Source of the DNA: DATEOR01 sp046733475
Lineage (GTDB): Bacteria > Actinomycetota > Thermoleophilia > Gaiellales > Gaiellaceae
DNA: 35,865 bases
Reading direction: 5' to 3'
Assembly (NCBI GenBank): GCA_046733475.1
Contig: JBKPPF010000047.1
Coordinates: forward strand, 1 to 35,865
The translations under genes were made by a program, and so were the position numbers. Positions 23,175-31,150 of the stretch are shown in pieces (positions within the stretch are counted from its first letter, which is position 1; each line of letters begins with the position of its first letter). Below the pieces are notes generated by a model. It made no database searches and was not told the DNA's origin. It saw nothing but the letters and a program-made list of their open reading frames with translations.

Positions 23175-24533
23175 ATGGTCTTCGAACCGCCGCCCGTCGA
23201 ACCGCCTTCGCTGGAGCCGGCCGACCAGCCGCCGCCCGATCCGAACCGCCATCCGATTCGGGTCGTCGTCACGGACGACTTGCATCGCTGGCGCCTCACG
23301 GTCGGCTTTCGCCTCCTTCTCTCGATCCCGCTTTGGATCTGGCTGTTCATCTGGTCGATCGGCGTCTTCTTCGCGGCGATCGTCAACTGGTTCCTGACGC
23401 TCATCAAGGGGCGCTCGCCGCTCAGCCTCCACGACTTCTTCGCCTCGTACATCCGCTTCACGACGCATCTGCACGCCTACTTCTTCTTCGCCGCGGATCC
23501 GTACCCCAGCTTCACGGGCAAGCCGGGATATCCCGTCGACGTCGTGATCGAACCGCCCGAGCGGCAGAACCGCTGGAAGACGCTTTTCCGCATCGTCCTC
23601 GTCATTCCCGCCGCGATGATCGCCGGGACCCTCGTTGGGGCTCCCGGCGGCGGGGGTAACAACTCGAGCTACGACGATCAAAGCTCGAATTCGTGGGAGT
23701 ACGGCATCACCTTCGCCTCGGGCTTCTTTCTGATCTCCGTCCTCGCGTGGTTTGCGTGCCTCGCGCGCGGGCGGGCGCCGCACGGAATGCGTGATCTCTT
23801 CGCGTACGGGCTTCGCTACTCGGCCCAGACGTGGGGCTACTTCTTCCTTCTGACGGACCGCTATCCGAACTCGGACCCGGCGGAGCCGGCGGCCGACACG
23901 CCCGAGGAGCCGCGGCCGGTTCGGCTCGAGGTCGACGACGACCTGCGCCGCTCGCGCCTGACCGTCTTCTTTCGCGGCCTCTTGTATCTGCCGCAGCTCG
24001 TCTGGCTCATCCTGTGGGGCATCGCGGCCGTGGTGGCGCTGATCGCGAGCTGGTTCGCCACGCTCGCGATGGGCCGGACGCCGAGCGCGCTGCACCGCTT
24101 CCTCGCCGCCTACATCCAGTACATCGTGCACGTGACCGCGTACGTGACCATCGTCGCCAACCCGTTCCCTGGCTTCGTCGGGACGCCCGGGACGTATCCG
24201 GTCGAGGTCGAGATCGACGGGCCCGAGCGCCAGCACCGCCTGAAGACGCTCTTCCGCCTCTTCCTCGCCATTCCCGCATTCGTCATCCAGGCCACGCTCA
24301 GCGGGGTGCTGTTCTTCGTGGCCATCTTCGGCTGGTTCGTCGGGCTCTTCCTGGGGCGCATGCCGCTCGGGCTCCGGAATCTGGGCGCGTACGCCATCCG
24401 CTACGCCGCCGAGACGAACGCGTACCTCTTCTTCTTGACCGACGTCTATCCGTACAGCGGGCCGTGGGAGTTCGCTCCTCCTCGGCCGGCGCTTCCGCCA
24501 CCCGAGCTCGAGCCGGAGCCCGCGTTCACATAG
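23175..24533 (+). CDS. Multi-repeat DUF4389 membrane protein
   Basis: 452 aa with a Pro-rich N-terminal tail (1-25) and four DUF4389-like units arranged as two pairs. Each unit is a short polar strand, a hydrophobic pair of helices and a loop: HPIRVVVTDDLHRWRL, VDVVIEPPERQNRWKTLFR, VRLEVDDDLRRSRLTVFFR and VEVEIDGPERQHRLKTLFR. Recurrent FxxxYIxYxxHxxAY segments follow. The function of the family is unknown. A Gly/Asn/Ser loop sits near residues 160-175. It is divergent from trpL (62-bp gap). The Pro/Glu-rich C-terminus ends in a TAG that overlaps the M48 frame. Confidence 0.82.
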   Translation: MVFEPPPVEPPSLEPADQPPPDPNRHPIRVVVTDDLHRWRLTVGFRLLLSIPLWIWLFIWSIGVFFAAIVNWFLTLIKGRSPLSLHDFFASYIRFTTHLHAYFFFAADPYPSFTGKPGYPVDVVIEPPERQNRWKTLFRIVLVIPAAMIAGTLVGAPGGGGNNSSYDDQSSNSWEYGITFASGFFLISVLAWFACLARGRAPHGMRDLFAYGLRYSAQTWGYFFLLTDRYPNSDPAEPAADTPEEPRPVRLEVDDDLRRSRLTVFFRGLLYLPQLVWLILWGIAAVVALIASWFATLAMGRTPSALHRFLAAYIQYIVHVTAYVTIVANPFPGFVGTPGTYPVEVEIDGPERQHRLKTLFRLFLAIPAFVIQATLSGVLFFVAIFGWFVGLFLGRMPLGLRNLGAYAIRYAAETNAYLFFLTDVYPYSGPWEFAPPRPALPPPELEPEPAFT

Positions 24534-25744
24534 CCAGGCGCCTGGGGATCGGGGTCGCGCTCGCGGCGGCGCTCGCAGGGTGGCTCGTCGCGGCCTATTT
24601 CCTCTGGCAGAGCGTCATCCCGGACGGCCTGAAGCTCCCGGACGTCAAGGAAACGTCGCTCTTCCCGAGCTCGACGCTCTCCAAGGCGGAGAGCTACGAG
24701 CGCTTCGTCCGCTGGGACTTCGTCATCGCACAGGTCGTCGTGATCGCCGTGGTCGGCGTCTACGCGCGGATCGGCCCGAAGTTCGTGCGCGAGTCCGCCG
24801 CAGGCCCGATCGGGACCGCGATGCTCCTCGCCATGCTCGGTCTCGGGCTGGTCTGGCTTCTCCAGCTTCCGTTCGGCCTCGCCGAGCTCTGGTGGCAGCG
24901 CCGCCACGACGTCACGCTGGCCTCGTACCAGGAGTGGATCGTCAACGGCTGGTTCGGCCTCGGCGCGGAGTTCCTCTTCGTCTGTCTCGCGATCCTCATC
25001 GTGGTCGGGCTGGCCCAGGTCATCGGCGACTGGTGGTGGCTGCCGGGCGGCGCGGTGTTCGTCGCGCTGGCGGCCCTCTTCGCGTTCCTGCTCCCGTACC
25101 TGATCCCCGGACAGCAGCCGCTTCGGCGACCGGCGCTCCAGGCTTCGGCCAACTCCTACGAGCAACAGCTCGGCCTCGAGGACATCCCGATCAAGGTGCA
25201 GGACGTGGGCGGCGAGACGACCGCGCCGAACGCCGAGGCGGTGGGCCTCGGGCCCACGCGGCGCGTCATCCTCTGGAGCACCGTGCTGCGCCGGTCGTTC
25301 ACGCTCGACGAACAGCGGGTCGTCGTCGCGCACGAGCTCGGCCACCACGCGCGCAAGCACATCTTCAAGGGCGTCGCCTGGTACGCGCTCTTCGCGATCC
25401 CGGGCGCGTTCCTGATCTCGCGGATCACCAGGAGCCGCGGCGGGATGCGGAATCCCGAGGCGGTCCCGCTGGGCCTGCTGGCGCTCGTGGTGCTCTCGAC
25501 CCTCGCACTTCCGTTGCAGAACGTGATCACGCGCCACATGGAGGCCGAGGCCGACTGGGTCGCCCTCACGCTCACGCACGACCCCCAGGACGCCGAAGGC
25601 CTCTTCAAGCGGTTCACGTACGCGGCGCATGCGGATCCCAGCCCGCCGACCTGGTCGTACATCCTCCTGGAGACGCACCCGACGGGTCTGCAGCGCATCG
25701 AGATGGCCCGCGCCTGGCAAGCGCGCCAGCAGTCCACTCCCTGA
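24464..25744 (+). CDS. M48 family metallopeptidase, Ste24/CAAX-protease-like
   Basis: Integral membrane zinc protease. Several transmembrane helices precede the catalytic motif AHELGHH (His290, Glu291, His294 from the GTG start); the third ligand lies in RHMEAEADW (Glu360). Helices follow and a charged C-terminus ends the protein (426 aa from GTG 24464). The start is unclear: homology begins at about ARRLGIGVALAAAL, just past the DUF4389 stop, where the frame offers only ATA 24530 (overlapping as ATAG) or CTG 24542. GTG 24464 is the nearest canonical start and adds about 22 low-complexity residues. Coupled to the DUF4389 gene. Confidence 0.85.
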   Translation: MGVRSSSAGASATRARAGARVHIARRLGIGVALAAALAGWLVAAYFLWQSVIPDGLKLPDVKETSLFPSSTLSKAESYERFVRWDFVIAQVVVIAVVGVYARIGPKFVRESAAGPIGTAMLLAMLGLGLVWLLQLPFGLAELWWQRRHDVTLASYQEWIVNGWFGLGAEFLFVCLAILIVVGLAQVIGDWWWLPGGAVFVALAALFAFLLPYLIPGQQPLRRPALQASANSYEQQLGLEDIPIKVQDVGGETTAPNAEAVGLGPTRRVILWSTVLRRSFTLDEQRVVVAHELGHHARKHIFKGVAWYALFAIPGAFLISRITRSRGGMRNPEAVPLGLLALVVLSTLALPLQNVITRHMEAEADWVALTLTHDPQDAEGLFKRFTYAAHADPSPPTWSYILLETHPTGLQRIEMARAWQARQQSTP

Positions 25745-25748
25745 CAGG

Positions 25749-25754
25749 TACGCT
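25749..25754 (+). promoter_or_regulatory. -10 box TACGCT, 6 nt before the thiolase start
   Basis: In the 16-bp gap after the M48 gene, TACGCT is followed by CCTTCC and the ATG. No Shine-Dalgarno; leaderless start possible. Confidence 0.4.
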
Positions 25755-25760
25755 CCTTCC

Positions 25761-26912
25761 ATGGCCCGCGCAGTCATCGTTTCGGCGGTGAGAACGCCCT
25801 TCGGGAAGCTCGGAGGCGCCTTCAAGGACTACGAAGCGCCGCAGCTCGGCGCGGTCGCGATCCGCGCCGCGCTCGACCGCGCGGGCGTACCCGACGGCGA
25901 TGTCGAGTACGTCACGATGGGCCAGGTGCTCCAAGGCGGCGCGGGCCAGGCGCCGGCCAGGCAAGCCGCCGTCGGAGCCGGGCTCCCGGTCGAGGTGCCC
26001 GCGGACACGATCAACAAGGTCTGCGCCTCGAGCATCCGCGCGGTCCAGATCGCCGACCAGATGATCCGCTCCGGCGACCACAGCGTCATCGTCGCCGGCG
26101 GCATGGAATCGATGACGAACGCTCCGTACATCCTCAAGAAGGCGCGCTTCGGTTACCGGCTCGGCGACGGAACCCTCATCGACCTCATGACTCACGACGG
26201 CCTGACGTCGACCTTCGACCAGAAGCACATGGTCGAGCAGGCGTCCTTCGTCTCCCGCGAGCTCGGCATCTCCCGCGAGGACCAGGACAGGTGGGCGCTG
26301 CGTTCGCACGAGCGCGCGGTGCACGCCATGGACAACCACCTCTTCGACGACGAGCTCGTCGCCGTCGGCGAAGTGACTGCGGATGAAGGCCCGCGGCGCG
26401 AGACGTCCTACGAGAAGCTCTCGTCCCTCAAGCCCGTGTTCGACCCTGAGGGCACGACGACGGCCGGGAACGCGCCCGGGGTGAACGACGGTGCAGGCGC
26501 GTTGGTGATTACGAGCGACGAGTACGCGAATGCGCGCGGGCTCGAGGTGCTCGCCACGATCGTCGCCCAGGCCTATGTCGCCGACGAGTTCGCCTACCTC
26601 GCACGCACGCCTGCGAAGGCCGGGACAAAGGCGCTCGACAAGGCAGGGAGGACGATCGCCGACGTCGAGCGGGTCGAGCTGAACGAGGCTTTCTCGTCCG
26701 TAGTGGTTCACTCGGCCGAGCTACTCGGCGCCGACCCCGAACGGGTGAACGTGAACGGGGGCGCAGTCGCCCTCGGCCATCCCATCGGAGCGTCCGGCGC
26801 CCGAATCCTCGCGACCATGGTGCACGAGCTGCGCCGGAACGGCGGCGGTCTCGGCCTCGCCGCGATCTGCTCGGGCGGCGGCGGGGGCGACGCCGTTCTC
26901 ATCGAGGTCTAG
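25761..26912 (+). CDS. Acetyl-CoA acetyltransferase (thiolase)
   Basis: 383-aa thiolase. Nucleophilic Cys88 in INKVCASSIRA, GHPIGASGAR with the catalytic His, and the C-terminal CSGGGGGDA with the second Cys are all present. The MARAVIVSAVRTPFGK opening and overall length match biosynthetic/degradative acetoacetyl-CoA thiolases. With the 3-hydroxyacyl-CoA dehydrogenase downstream it could serve beta-oxidation or acetoacetate use after leucine breakdown. ATG 25761 is fixed by homology. Confidence 0.93.
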   Translation: MARAVIVSAVRTPFGKLGGAFKDYEAPQLGAVAIRAALDRAGVPDGDVEYVTMGQVLQGGAGQAPARQAAVGAGLPVEVPADTINKVCASSIRAVQIADQMIRSGDHSVIVAGGMESMTNAPYILKKARFGYRLGDGTLIDLMTHDGLTSTFDQKHMVEQASFVSRELGISREDQDRWALRSHERAVHAMDNHLFDDELVAVGEVTADEGPRRETSYEKLSSLKPVFDPEGTTTAGNAPGVNDGAGALVITSDEYANARGLEVLATIVAQAYVADEFAYLARTPAKAGTKALDKAGRTIADVERVELNEAFSSVVVHSAELLGADPERVNVNGGAVALGHPIGASGARILATMVHELRRNGGGLGLAAICSGGGGGDAVLIEV

Positions 26913-26953
26913 GCGCTCCACGCGCGCAGCGTGTTCTTGCCCGCGCCCCGGGG

Positions 26954-26959
26954 TAGGGA
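26954..26959 (+). promoter_or_regulatory. -10-like TAGGGA, 6 nt before the YihY/BrkB start
   Basis: TAGGGA then ACTCCC then GTG 26966. It lacks the final T of the consensus; listed as part of a recurring pattern. Confidence 0.25.
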
Positions 26960-26965
26960 ACTCCC

Positions 26966-27796
26966 GTGGCGACGAGAGCAGACTCCATCCGCGCGAGCAA
27001 CCTGCGTGGGACCGCGCACGACGTCGCCGAGTGCTTCGCCGAGCTCGGCCTTCTGACCTACGCGTCGGCCATCGCGTTCCGCGCGCTCGTGGCTCTCGTC
27101 CCGCTCACCCTGCTCGGCCTCGCCCTCCTCGGGGTATTCGGGCTCGAGGACGTCTGGACGGACACGATCGCCCCGGCGCTCAAGAGTCACCTGACCCAGC
27201 CCGTCTTCAACGGGATCGACTTCACCGTGTCGCGGATCTTCGCGACCGACAAGGCGTCGCTGATTGCGCTCTCGATAGCGCTCGTGATCTGGGACATGAC
27301 CTGGGCCGTGAATGCGGTCATGCAGGCCCTGAACCGGATCCACGACGTCGAGGAAGACCGCTCGAAGCTGCGGCGTCCAGCGGTCGCCGCCGGCCTCGGC
27401 CTCGCGGTCGTTCTGTGCCTGATCGCCGCCGTGCTGGTCCAGTCGGTCGCCCCGTCGGTCACCGGCGGCGCGCTCGACACCCTGCTCAGCATCCTCCGTT
27501 GGCCGGTCTCGATCCTCTTCCTCTGGGCGGCGGTGGCGCTTCTCTTTCGCTTCGCGCCTGCCGAGAAGCCGGAGTTCCGCTGGGCGAGCGGTGGGTCGGT
27601 GCTCGTCATCGGCACCTGGCTGGTCGCCTCGGCCCTCTTCCGCGGGTGGGTCACCGAGGTGGCTGACTTCAAGAGCGCGACGGGAAGCCTGACCGTCTTC
27701 CTCGTCCTCACCTCGTACGTCCTCGTCTCGGCGACGATTTTCCTCATCGGCGCCGAGCTGGACGAGCTCGCGCGCAAGAAGAACGGGCGCTCGTAA
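26966..27796 (+). CDS. YihY/BrkB family membrane protein
   Basis: 276 aa with about six transmembrane segments. The family hallmark, a polar Ala-rich helix before the first membrane span (LLTYASAIAFRALVALVPL), is clear, as is ALSIALVIWDMTWAVNAVMQALNRI. The family was once called ribonuclease BN by error; its true role is unknown. GTG start 26966 has no Shine-Dalgarno. Confidence 0.88.
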   Translation: MATRADSIRASNLRGTAHDVAECFAELGLLTYASAIAFRALVALVPLTLLGLALLGVFGLEDVWTDTIAPALKSHLTQPVFNGIDFTVSRIFATDKASLIALSIALVIWDMTWAVNAVMQALNRIHDVEEDRSKLRRPAVAAGLGLAVVLCLIAAVLVQSVAPSVTGGALDTLLSILRWPVSILFLWAAVALLFRFAPAEKPEFRWASGGSVLVIGTWLVASALFRGWVTEVADFKSATGSLTVFLVLTSYVLVSATIFLIGAELDELARKKNGRS

Positions 27797-27799
27797 GCT
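27794..27799 (+). promoter_or_regulatory. -10 box TAAGCT overlapping the YihY stop, 6 nt before the dehydrogenase start
   Basis: The TAA stop codon of the YihY gene is the first half of TAAGCT, followed by AGCCGG and ATG 27806. Leaderless start possible. Confidence 0.35.
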
Positions 27800-27805
27800 A
27801 GCCGG

Positions 27806-28645
27806 ATGAAGTTCGAGCACGTCCTCGTCGTCGGCGCCGGCCAGATGGGCGGCGGCATCGCGCAGGTGCTCGCCGCATCGGGGCGGCAGGTTTCTCTCCA
27901 CGATGCGGCCCCGGGCGCGGTGGAGCGCGGACTGGCGGCGATGGGGAAGAGCCTCGAGCGCCTCGCGGCGAAGGGTGCGGAGATCGACCCGGATGACGTC
28001 CTCGGTCGCGTCACGCCGGTAGACGGGATCGTGGCGGCGGACATGATGATCGAGGCGGTCGTCGAGGACCAGGCCGTCAAGGAGGCGATCTTCCGCGAGG
28101 CTGACTCGGCGCTCCCCGCGGAGGCGATCCTCGCCTCTAACACGTCGTCGATCCCGATCGCCTCGCTCGCCGCTGCGACGAGCCGGCCGGACAAGGTAAT
28201 CGGCATGCACTTCTTCAACCCGGTCCCGGTGATGGCGCTAGTCGAGGTCGTGAGCACGAAGGAGACCTCGGCCGAGACGAGGGTGGCGGTGGTCGAGCTC
28301 GCGCAGAAGCTCGGCAAGACCCCCGCCGAGGCGAATGACTTCCCCGGCTTCGTCTCGAACAGAATTCTTCTGCCGTTCATCAACGAGGCCGTTTGGGCCC
28401 TCCAGGACGGCGTCGCCGAGCCGGAGGCCATCGACACGATCGCCAAGCTCGGGTTCAACCACCCGATGGGGCCGCTTGCTCTCGCCGACCTGATCGGCCT
28501 CGACACGTGCGTCGCGATCCTCGAGGTCCTGCGGGACGGTCTCGGCGAGCGCTACGAGCCGTGCCCGCTCCTTCGGGAGCACGTGGCGGCCGGGCGCCTG
28601 GGGCGGAAATCCGGCGCAGGCTTCTACTCGTACGAGTCACCCTAA
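27806..28645 (+). CDS. 3-hydroxybutyryl-CoA/3-hydroxyacyl-CoA dehydrogenase
   Basis: NAD(P)-dependent oxidoreductase, 279 aa. Rossmann motif VVGAGQMGGGIAQVLA (9-24), SNTSSIPI, and the catalytic region GMHFFNPVPVMALVEVV (about 133-149). The helical C-terminal domain NDFPGFVSNRILLPFINEA...GFNHPMGPLAL is complete. It is of stand-alone PaaH/Hbd type, not fused to a hydratase. Pairs with the thiolase two genes upstream. Whether it runs degradatively or in the reverse direction is unknown. Confidence 0.93.
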   Translation: MKFEHVLVVGAGQMGGGIAQVLAASGRQVSLHDAAPGAVERGLAAMGKSLERLAAKGAEIDPDDVLGRVTPVDGIVAADMMIEAVVEDQAVKEAIFREADSALPAEAILASNTSSIPIASLAAATSRPDKVIGMHFFNPVPVMALVEVVSTKETSAETRVAVVELAQKLGKTPAEANDFPGFVSNRILLPFINEAVWALQDGVAEPEAIDTIAKLGFNHPMGPLALADLIGLDTCVAILEVLRDGLGERYEPCPLLREHVAAGRLGRKSGAGFYSYESP

Positions 28646-28709
28646 AGAGGTAGGGCATCTCGCCCGATAGAGAGGGCTTAACTGGCGACAGAGGGGGATT
28701 TCCAGCGCG

Positions 28710-29434
28710 ATGCGCATCCTGCTCGTTGACGATGACGCGGGCGTGAGTGCGCGCCGAGAGCATGCCCGAGCAGCTCCGGCTCTACGCGCGCGATCTCCGG
28801 CACCTGCTCGAGATCGAGCGCGGCCAGCAATTGCTGCTCGCGGAGGGCTACAGGGAGACGGTCACCGCGCTCGCGACCGCGCTCGAAACCAAGGACAGCG
28901 GGACGGCCATTCACTCGCAGCGGGCGCAGCACTACGCCTTCGAGCTCGCCCGCTCGCTCGGCAGTGAGCTCGTGGAAGACCCGAGCGCCGAGTTACGGCT
29001 TCCTGCTCCACGACGTGGGCAAGATCGGGATCCCGGACAGCATCCTCCAGAAGCCCGGGCCTCTGAGCCCCGAGGAGCGGACGCTGATGAAGACGCACAC
29101 CATCCTCGGCGAGCAGATGCTCGGCGGGGTCGCCTTCCTGCGGGGCGCCGGGCTCGAGGTCGTCCGCTCGCACCACGAGCGTTGGGACGGGGAGGGCTAC
29201 CCCGACGGGCTCGGCGGAGATGACATTCCGATCGGGGCGCGGGTCTTCGCGGTCGCGGACACCCTCGACGCGATGACGAGCGACCGCCCGTACCGGCGCG
29301 CGCTTCCCTGGGCCACGGCCGGGGCGGAGATCCTGCGCCAGCGCGGCGGCCAATTCGATCCCGCGGTCGTACGAGCCTTTCAGGACGCGGAGCCGCGGCT
29401 CAAAGCCATGTACGCAGATCTCAGCGCGGTCTGA
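28710..29434 (+). pseudogene. Degraded HD-GYP response regulator
   Basis: Starts MRILLVDDDAGV, the first strand of a receiver domain, but the rest of the receiver (about 110 residues) is absent. The sequence then joins, in another frame, MPEQLRLYARDLRHLLEIERG and LETKDSGTAIHSQRAQHYAFELARSLG. At 28993-28994 an extra T shifts it again: the expected EYGFLLHDVGKIGIPD is read only in the third frame. The HD-GYP half is otherwise intact (HDVGKIGIPD, HHERWDGEGYPDG, ADTLDAMTSDRPYR). An intact relative would be a cyclic-di-GMP phosphodiesterase response regulator. As written no single frame encodes both halves. Confidence 0.8.
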
Positions 29435-29484
29435 GTCACCCCTGGGTATCCGTCGCCTGGCTCCCAGAGCCGATTTATGAAGGT

Positions 29485-29807
29485 ATGCGGCGCTTGCTCG
29501 CCCTCGTGCTCGTCGTTTCGGCCGCCGGCATCGCCACCGGCTGCTCCGGCGTGGACGCGCAGAACGCGCAGGACATACTCGACCAGTCCACGACGGCCAT
29601 AGGACGTCAAGTCGGTGTCCTTCGCGATGCGCATGTGGACGCCGGGCGGGCTCCCCCGGTGCCGACTTCGCGGTCCTCATGGCACGGGGAGCGGCTACCA
29701 GAAGGGCAAACGTGCCGGCGACTCGTGCGGCCCACACGATCGTCATGCACATCGATCCCGTCATCACCGGGGTCGACAAGCCGGTCGCCATTCCCTCGGT
29801 CGGCTAG
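29485..29807 (+). pseudogene. Degraded lipoprotein gene
   Basis: Opens with a clear lipoprotein signal peptide: MRRLLALVLVVSAAG then ATGCS, and continues VDAQNAQDILDQSTTA. Homologous-looking pieces then alternate between frames: VSFAMRMWTPGG (from 29615), GADFAVLM (from about 29658), GSGYQKGKRAGDS (from about 29690), and MHIDPVITGVDKPVAIPSVG ending at TAG 29805-29807. At least four shifts are needed to reassemble it. The parent looks like a small secreted lipoprotein of the LppX/LolA type, but this is a guess. Confidence 0.6.
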
Positions 29808-29838
29808 GCCGGCGGCCGGCACGCGCGGCGGGCGTATC

Positions 29839-29844
29839 TATACT
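29839..29844 (+). promoter_or_regulatory. -10 box TATACT, 9 nt before pduO
   Basis: TATACT ends 9 nt before ATG 29854, giving a 5' leader of only 2-3 nt. No clear -35; no Shine-Dalgarno. Confidence 0.4.
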
Positions 29845-29853
29845 CGCCGCCCG

Positions 29854-30432
29854 ATGAGCAGAAGCCGCGACGAGCCCGTCCGACTGACCAAGATCTACAC
29901 CCGCGGAGGCGATACGGGGGAGACGAGCCGCGGGGACGGAAAGCGCGTGCCGAAGACCGACCTGCGCATCGCCGCGTACGGGACGGTCGACGAGCTCAAC
30001 TCCCTCCTTGGCCTCGCACTGGCCTCGGACGATCTTCCGGACGAGTTCCGCGTGTGGCTCGAACAGGTGCAGAACGACCTCTTCGACGTCGGCGCCGATC
30101 TCGCGGTCCCCCTCTCTGACGAGCGCGAGCGGCTACGCGCGCGGCAGTCCCAGGTGGACAGGCTCGAGGAGCTCTGCGACCTCGTGAACGAGCGCCTCGA
30201 GCCGCTGAAGAGCTTCGTGCTTCCCGGCGGCGGGGAGGCGGCGGCTCGGCTCCACGTGGCCCGGACGGTCTGCCGTCGTGCCGAGCGCGAGGCGGTCGCC
30301 CTCGCGGAGGCCGAGGACGCGAGCCCGGTGGCGCTCGCCTATCTGAACCGGCTCTCCGACCTGCTGTTCATCCTCGCCCGGGCTGCGGTGAGCGGCGAGG
30401 AGCCGCTCTGGAAGCCTGGCGCCTCGCGCTAG
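29854..30432 (+). CDS. pduO: Cob(I)yrinic acid a,c-diamide adenosyltransferase, PduO type
   Basis: ATP:corrinoid adenosyltransferase that makes adenosylcobalamin. 192 aa, normal. ATP-binding N-terminus KIYTRGGDTGETS (usual KIYTKTGDKGETS), GTVDELNSLLGLA, CRRAERE and YLNRLSDLLFILAR are present. The gene is fully open although flanked by three broken genes. Stop at 30430-30432. Confidence 0.92.
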   Translation: MSRSRDEPVRLTKIYTRGGDTGETSRGDGKRVPKTDLRIAAYGTVDELNSLLGLALASDDLPDEFRVWLEQVQNDLFDVGADLAVPLSDERERLRARQSQVDRLEELCDLVNERLEPLKSFVLPGGGEAAARLHVARTVCRRAEREAVALAEAEDASPVALAYLNRLSDLLFILARAAVSGEEPLWKPGASR

Positions 30433-31150
30433 CGGCCACGGCGTCGTTCGGGGCAGGCCTGCTCGGCGGCGCCGTCGGGCTCGTGCTCGGAAGCCTGCGG
30501 CTGCCGGCCGTGATCGTGGCGTCGGGGAGCGCGGCGACGGCCGCGGGGACGAACATCGCCGTCAGTGCTGTGTCTGCCCTAACGGGCGGGATCGCGCATG
30601 CCCGGGCCGGCCGCGTCGACTCGCGTATCGCCGCATGGATGACCCCGCCCTCGGTGGCGGCGGCGTTTCTGGGCGGGTATTCGGCGGGCGTGTTCCGGAG
30701 ACGGTTCTCCTCACGGGCATCGCCGCCGCGCTCCTCTGGAACGGCATCCAGCTTCTCCTCGAGCTCCGCGCGCCGCCACGCGCCCGCAGCCCGAGAATGG
30801 CCGGCGGTCGCCGCGGGTTTCGTCATCGGCCTGATCGGTGGGGCGGTCGGCCTCATTCTCGGCACGCTTCGGATGCCGGCCCTACTGGGGCGCGTCGGGC
30901 TCCCGGCGGCGCGGGCCGTCGGGACCAATCTCGTCGTCGGCTTCTGTCTCGGCGTCGCAGGCTTCGCGGGTCACGCCGTGCAGCTTGAGGTGACTGGCCG
31001 ATTCTGGCAGTCAGCGTTGCCGCTGCTGTCCCGGGAACGTTGCTCGGCGCGCGGCTGACCGGCCGGATGTCCGAGCGCACGTTAAAGCGGGCGATCGGAG
31101 CTGCGCTCGTCACGGTCGGTCTCGTGATCGCGGCTGAGGCCGTGCTCTAG
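30408..31150 (+). pseudogene. Frameshifted TSUP-family (sulfite exporter TauE/SafE) membrane protein
   Basis: Begins about LALAATASFGAGLLGG (overlapping the pduO end; no canonical start in frame, CTG at 30408 possible). It continues AVGLVLGSLRLPAVIVASGS in one frame, shifts at about 30690 to VPETVLLTGIAAALLWNGIQ, returns at about 30802 to VAAGFVIGLIGGAVGLILG, and shifts again at about 30991 to DWPILAVSVAAAVPGTLLGA, ending RAIGAALVTVGLVIAAEAVL. Taken together it is a complete two-repeat TSUP protein; three single-base changes break it. The last codon shares CTAG with the convergent surface-protein gene. Confidence 0.75.

Noticed and set aside
24446..25825. 459-codon minus-strand open frame opposite the M48 gene
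   Set aside because: Low-complexity Arg/Glu/Asp composition; the plus-strand frame has HELGHH and membrane helices.
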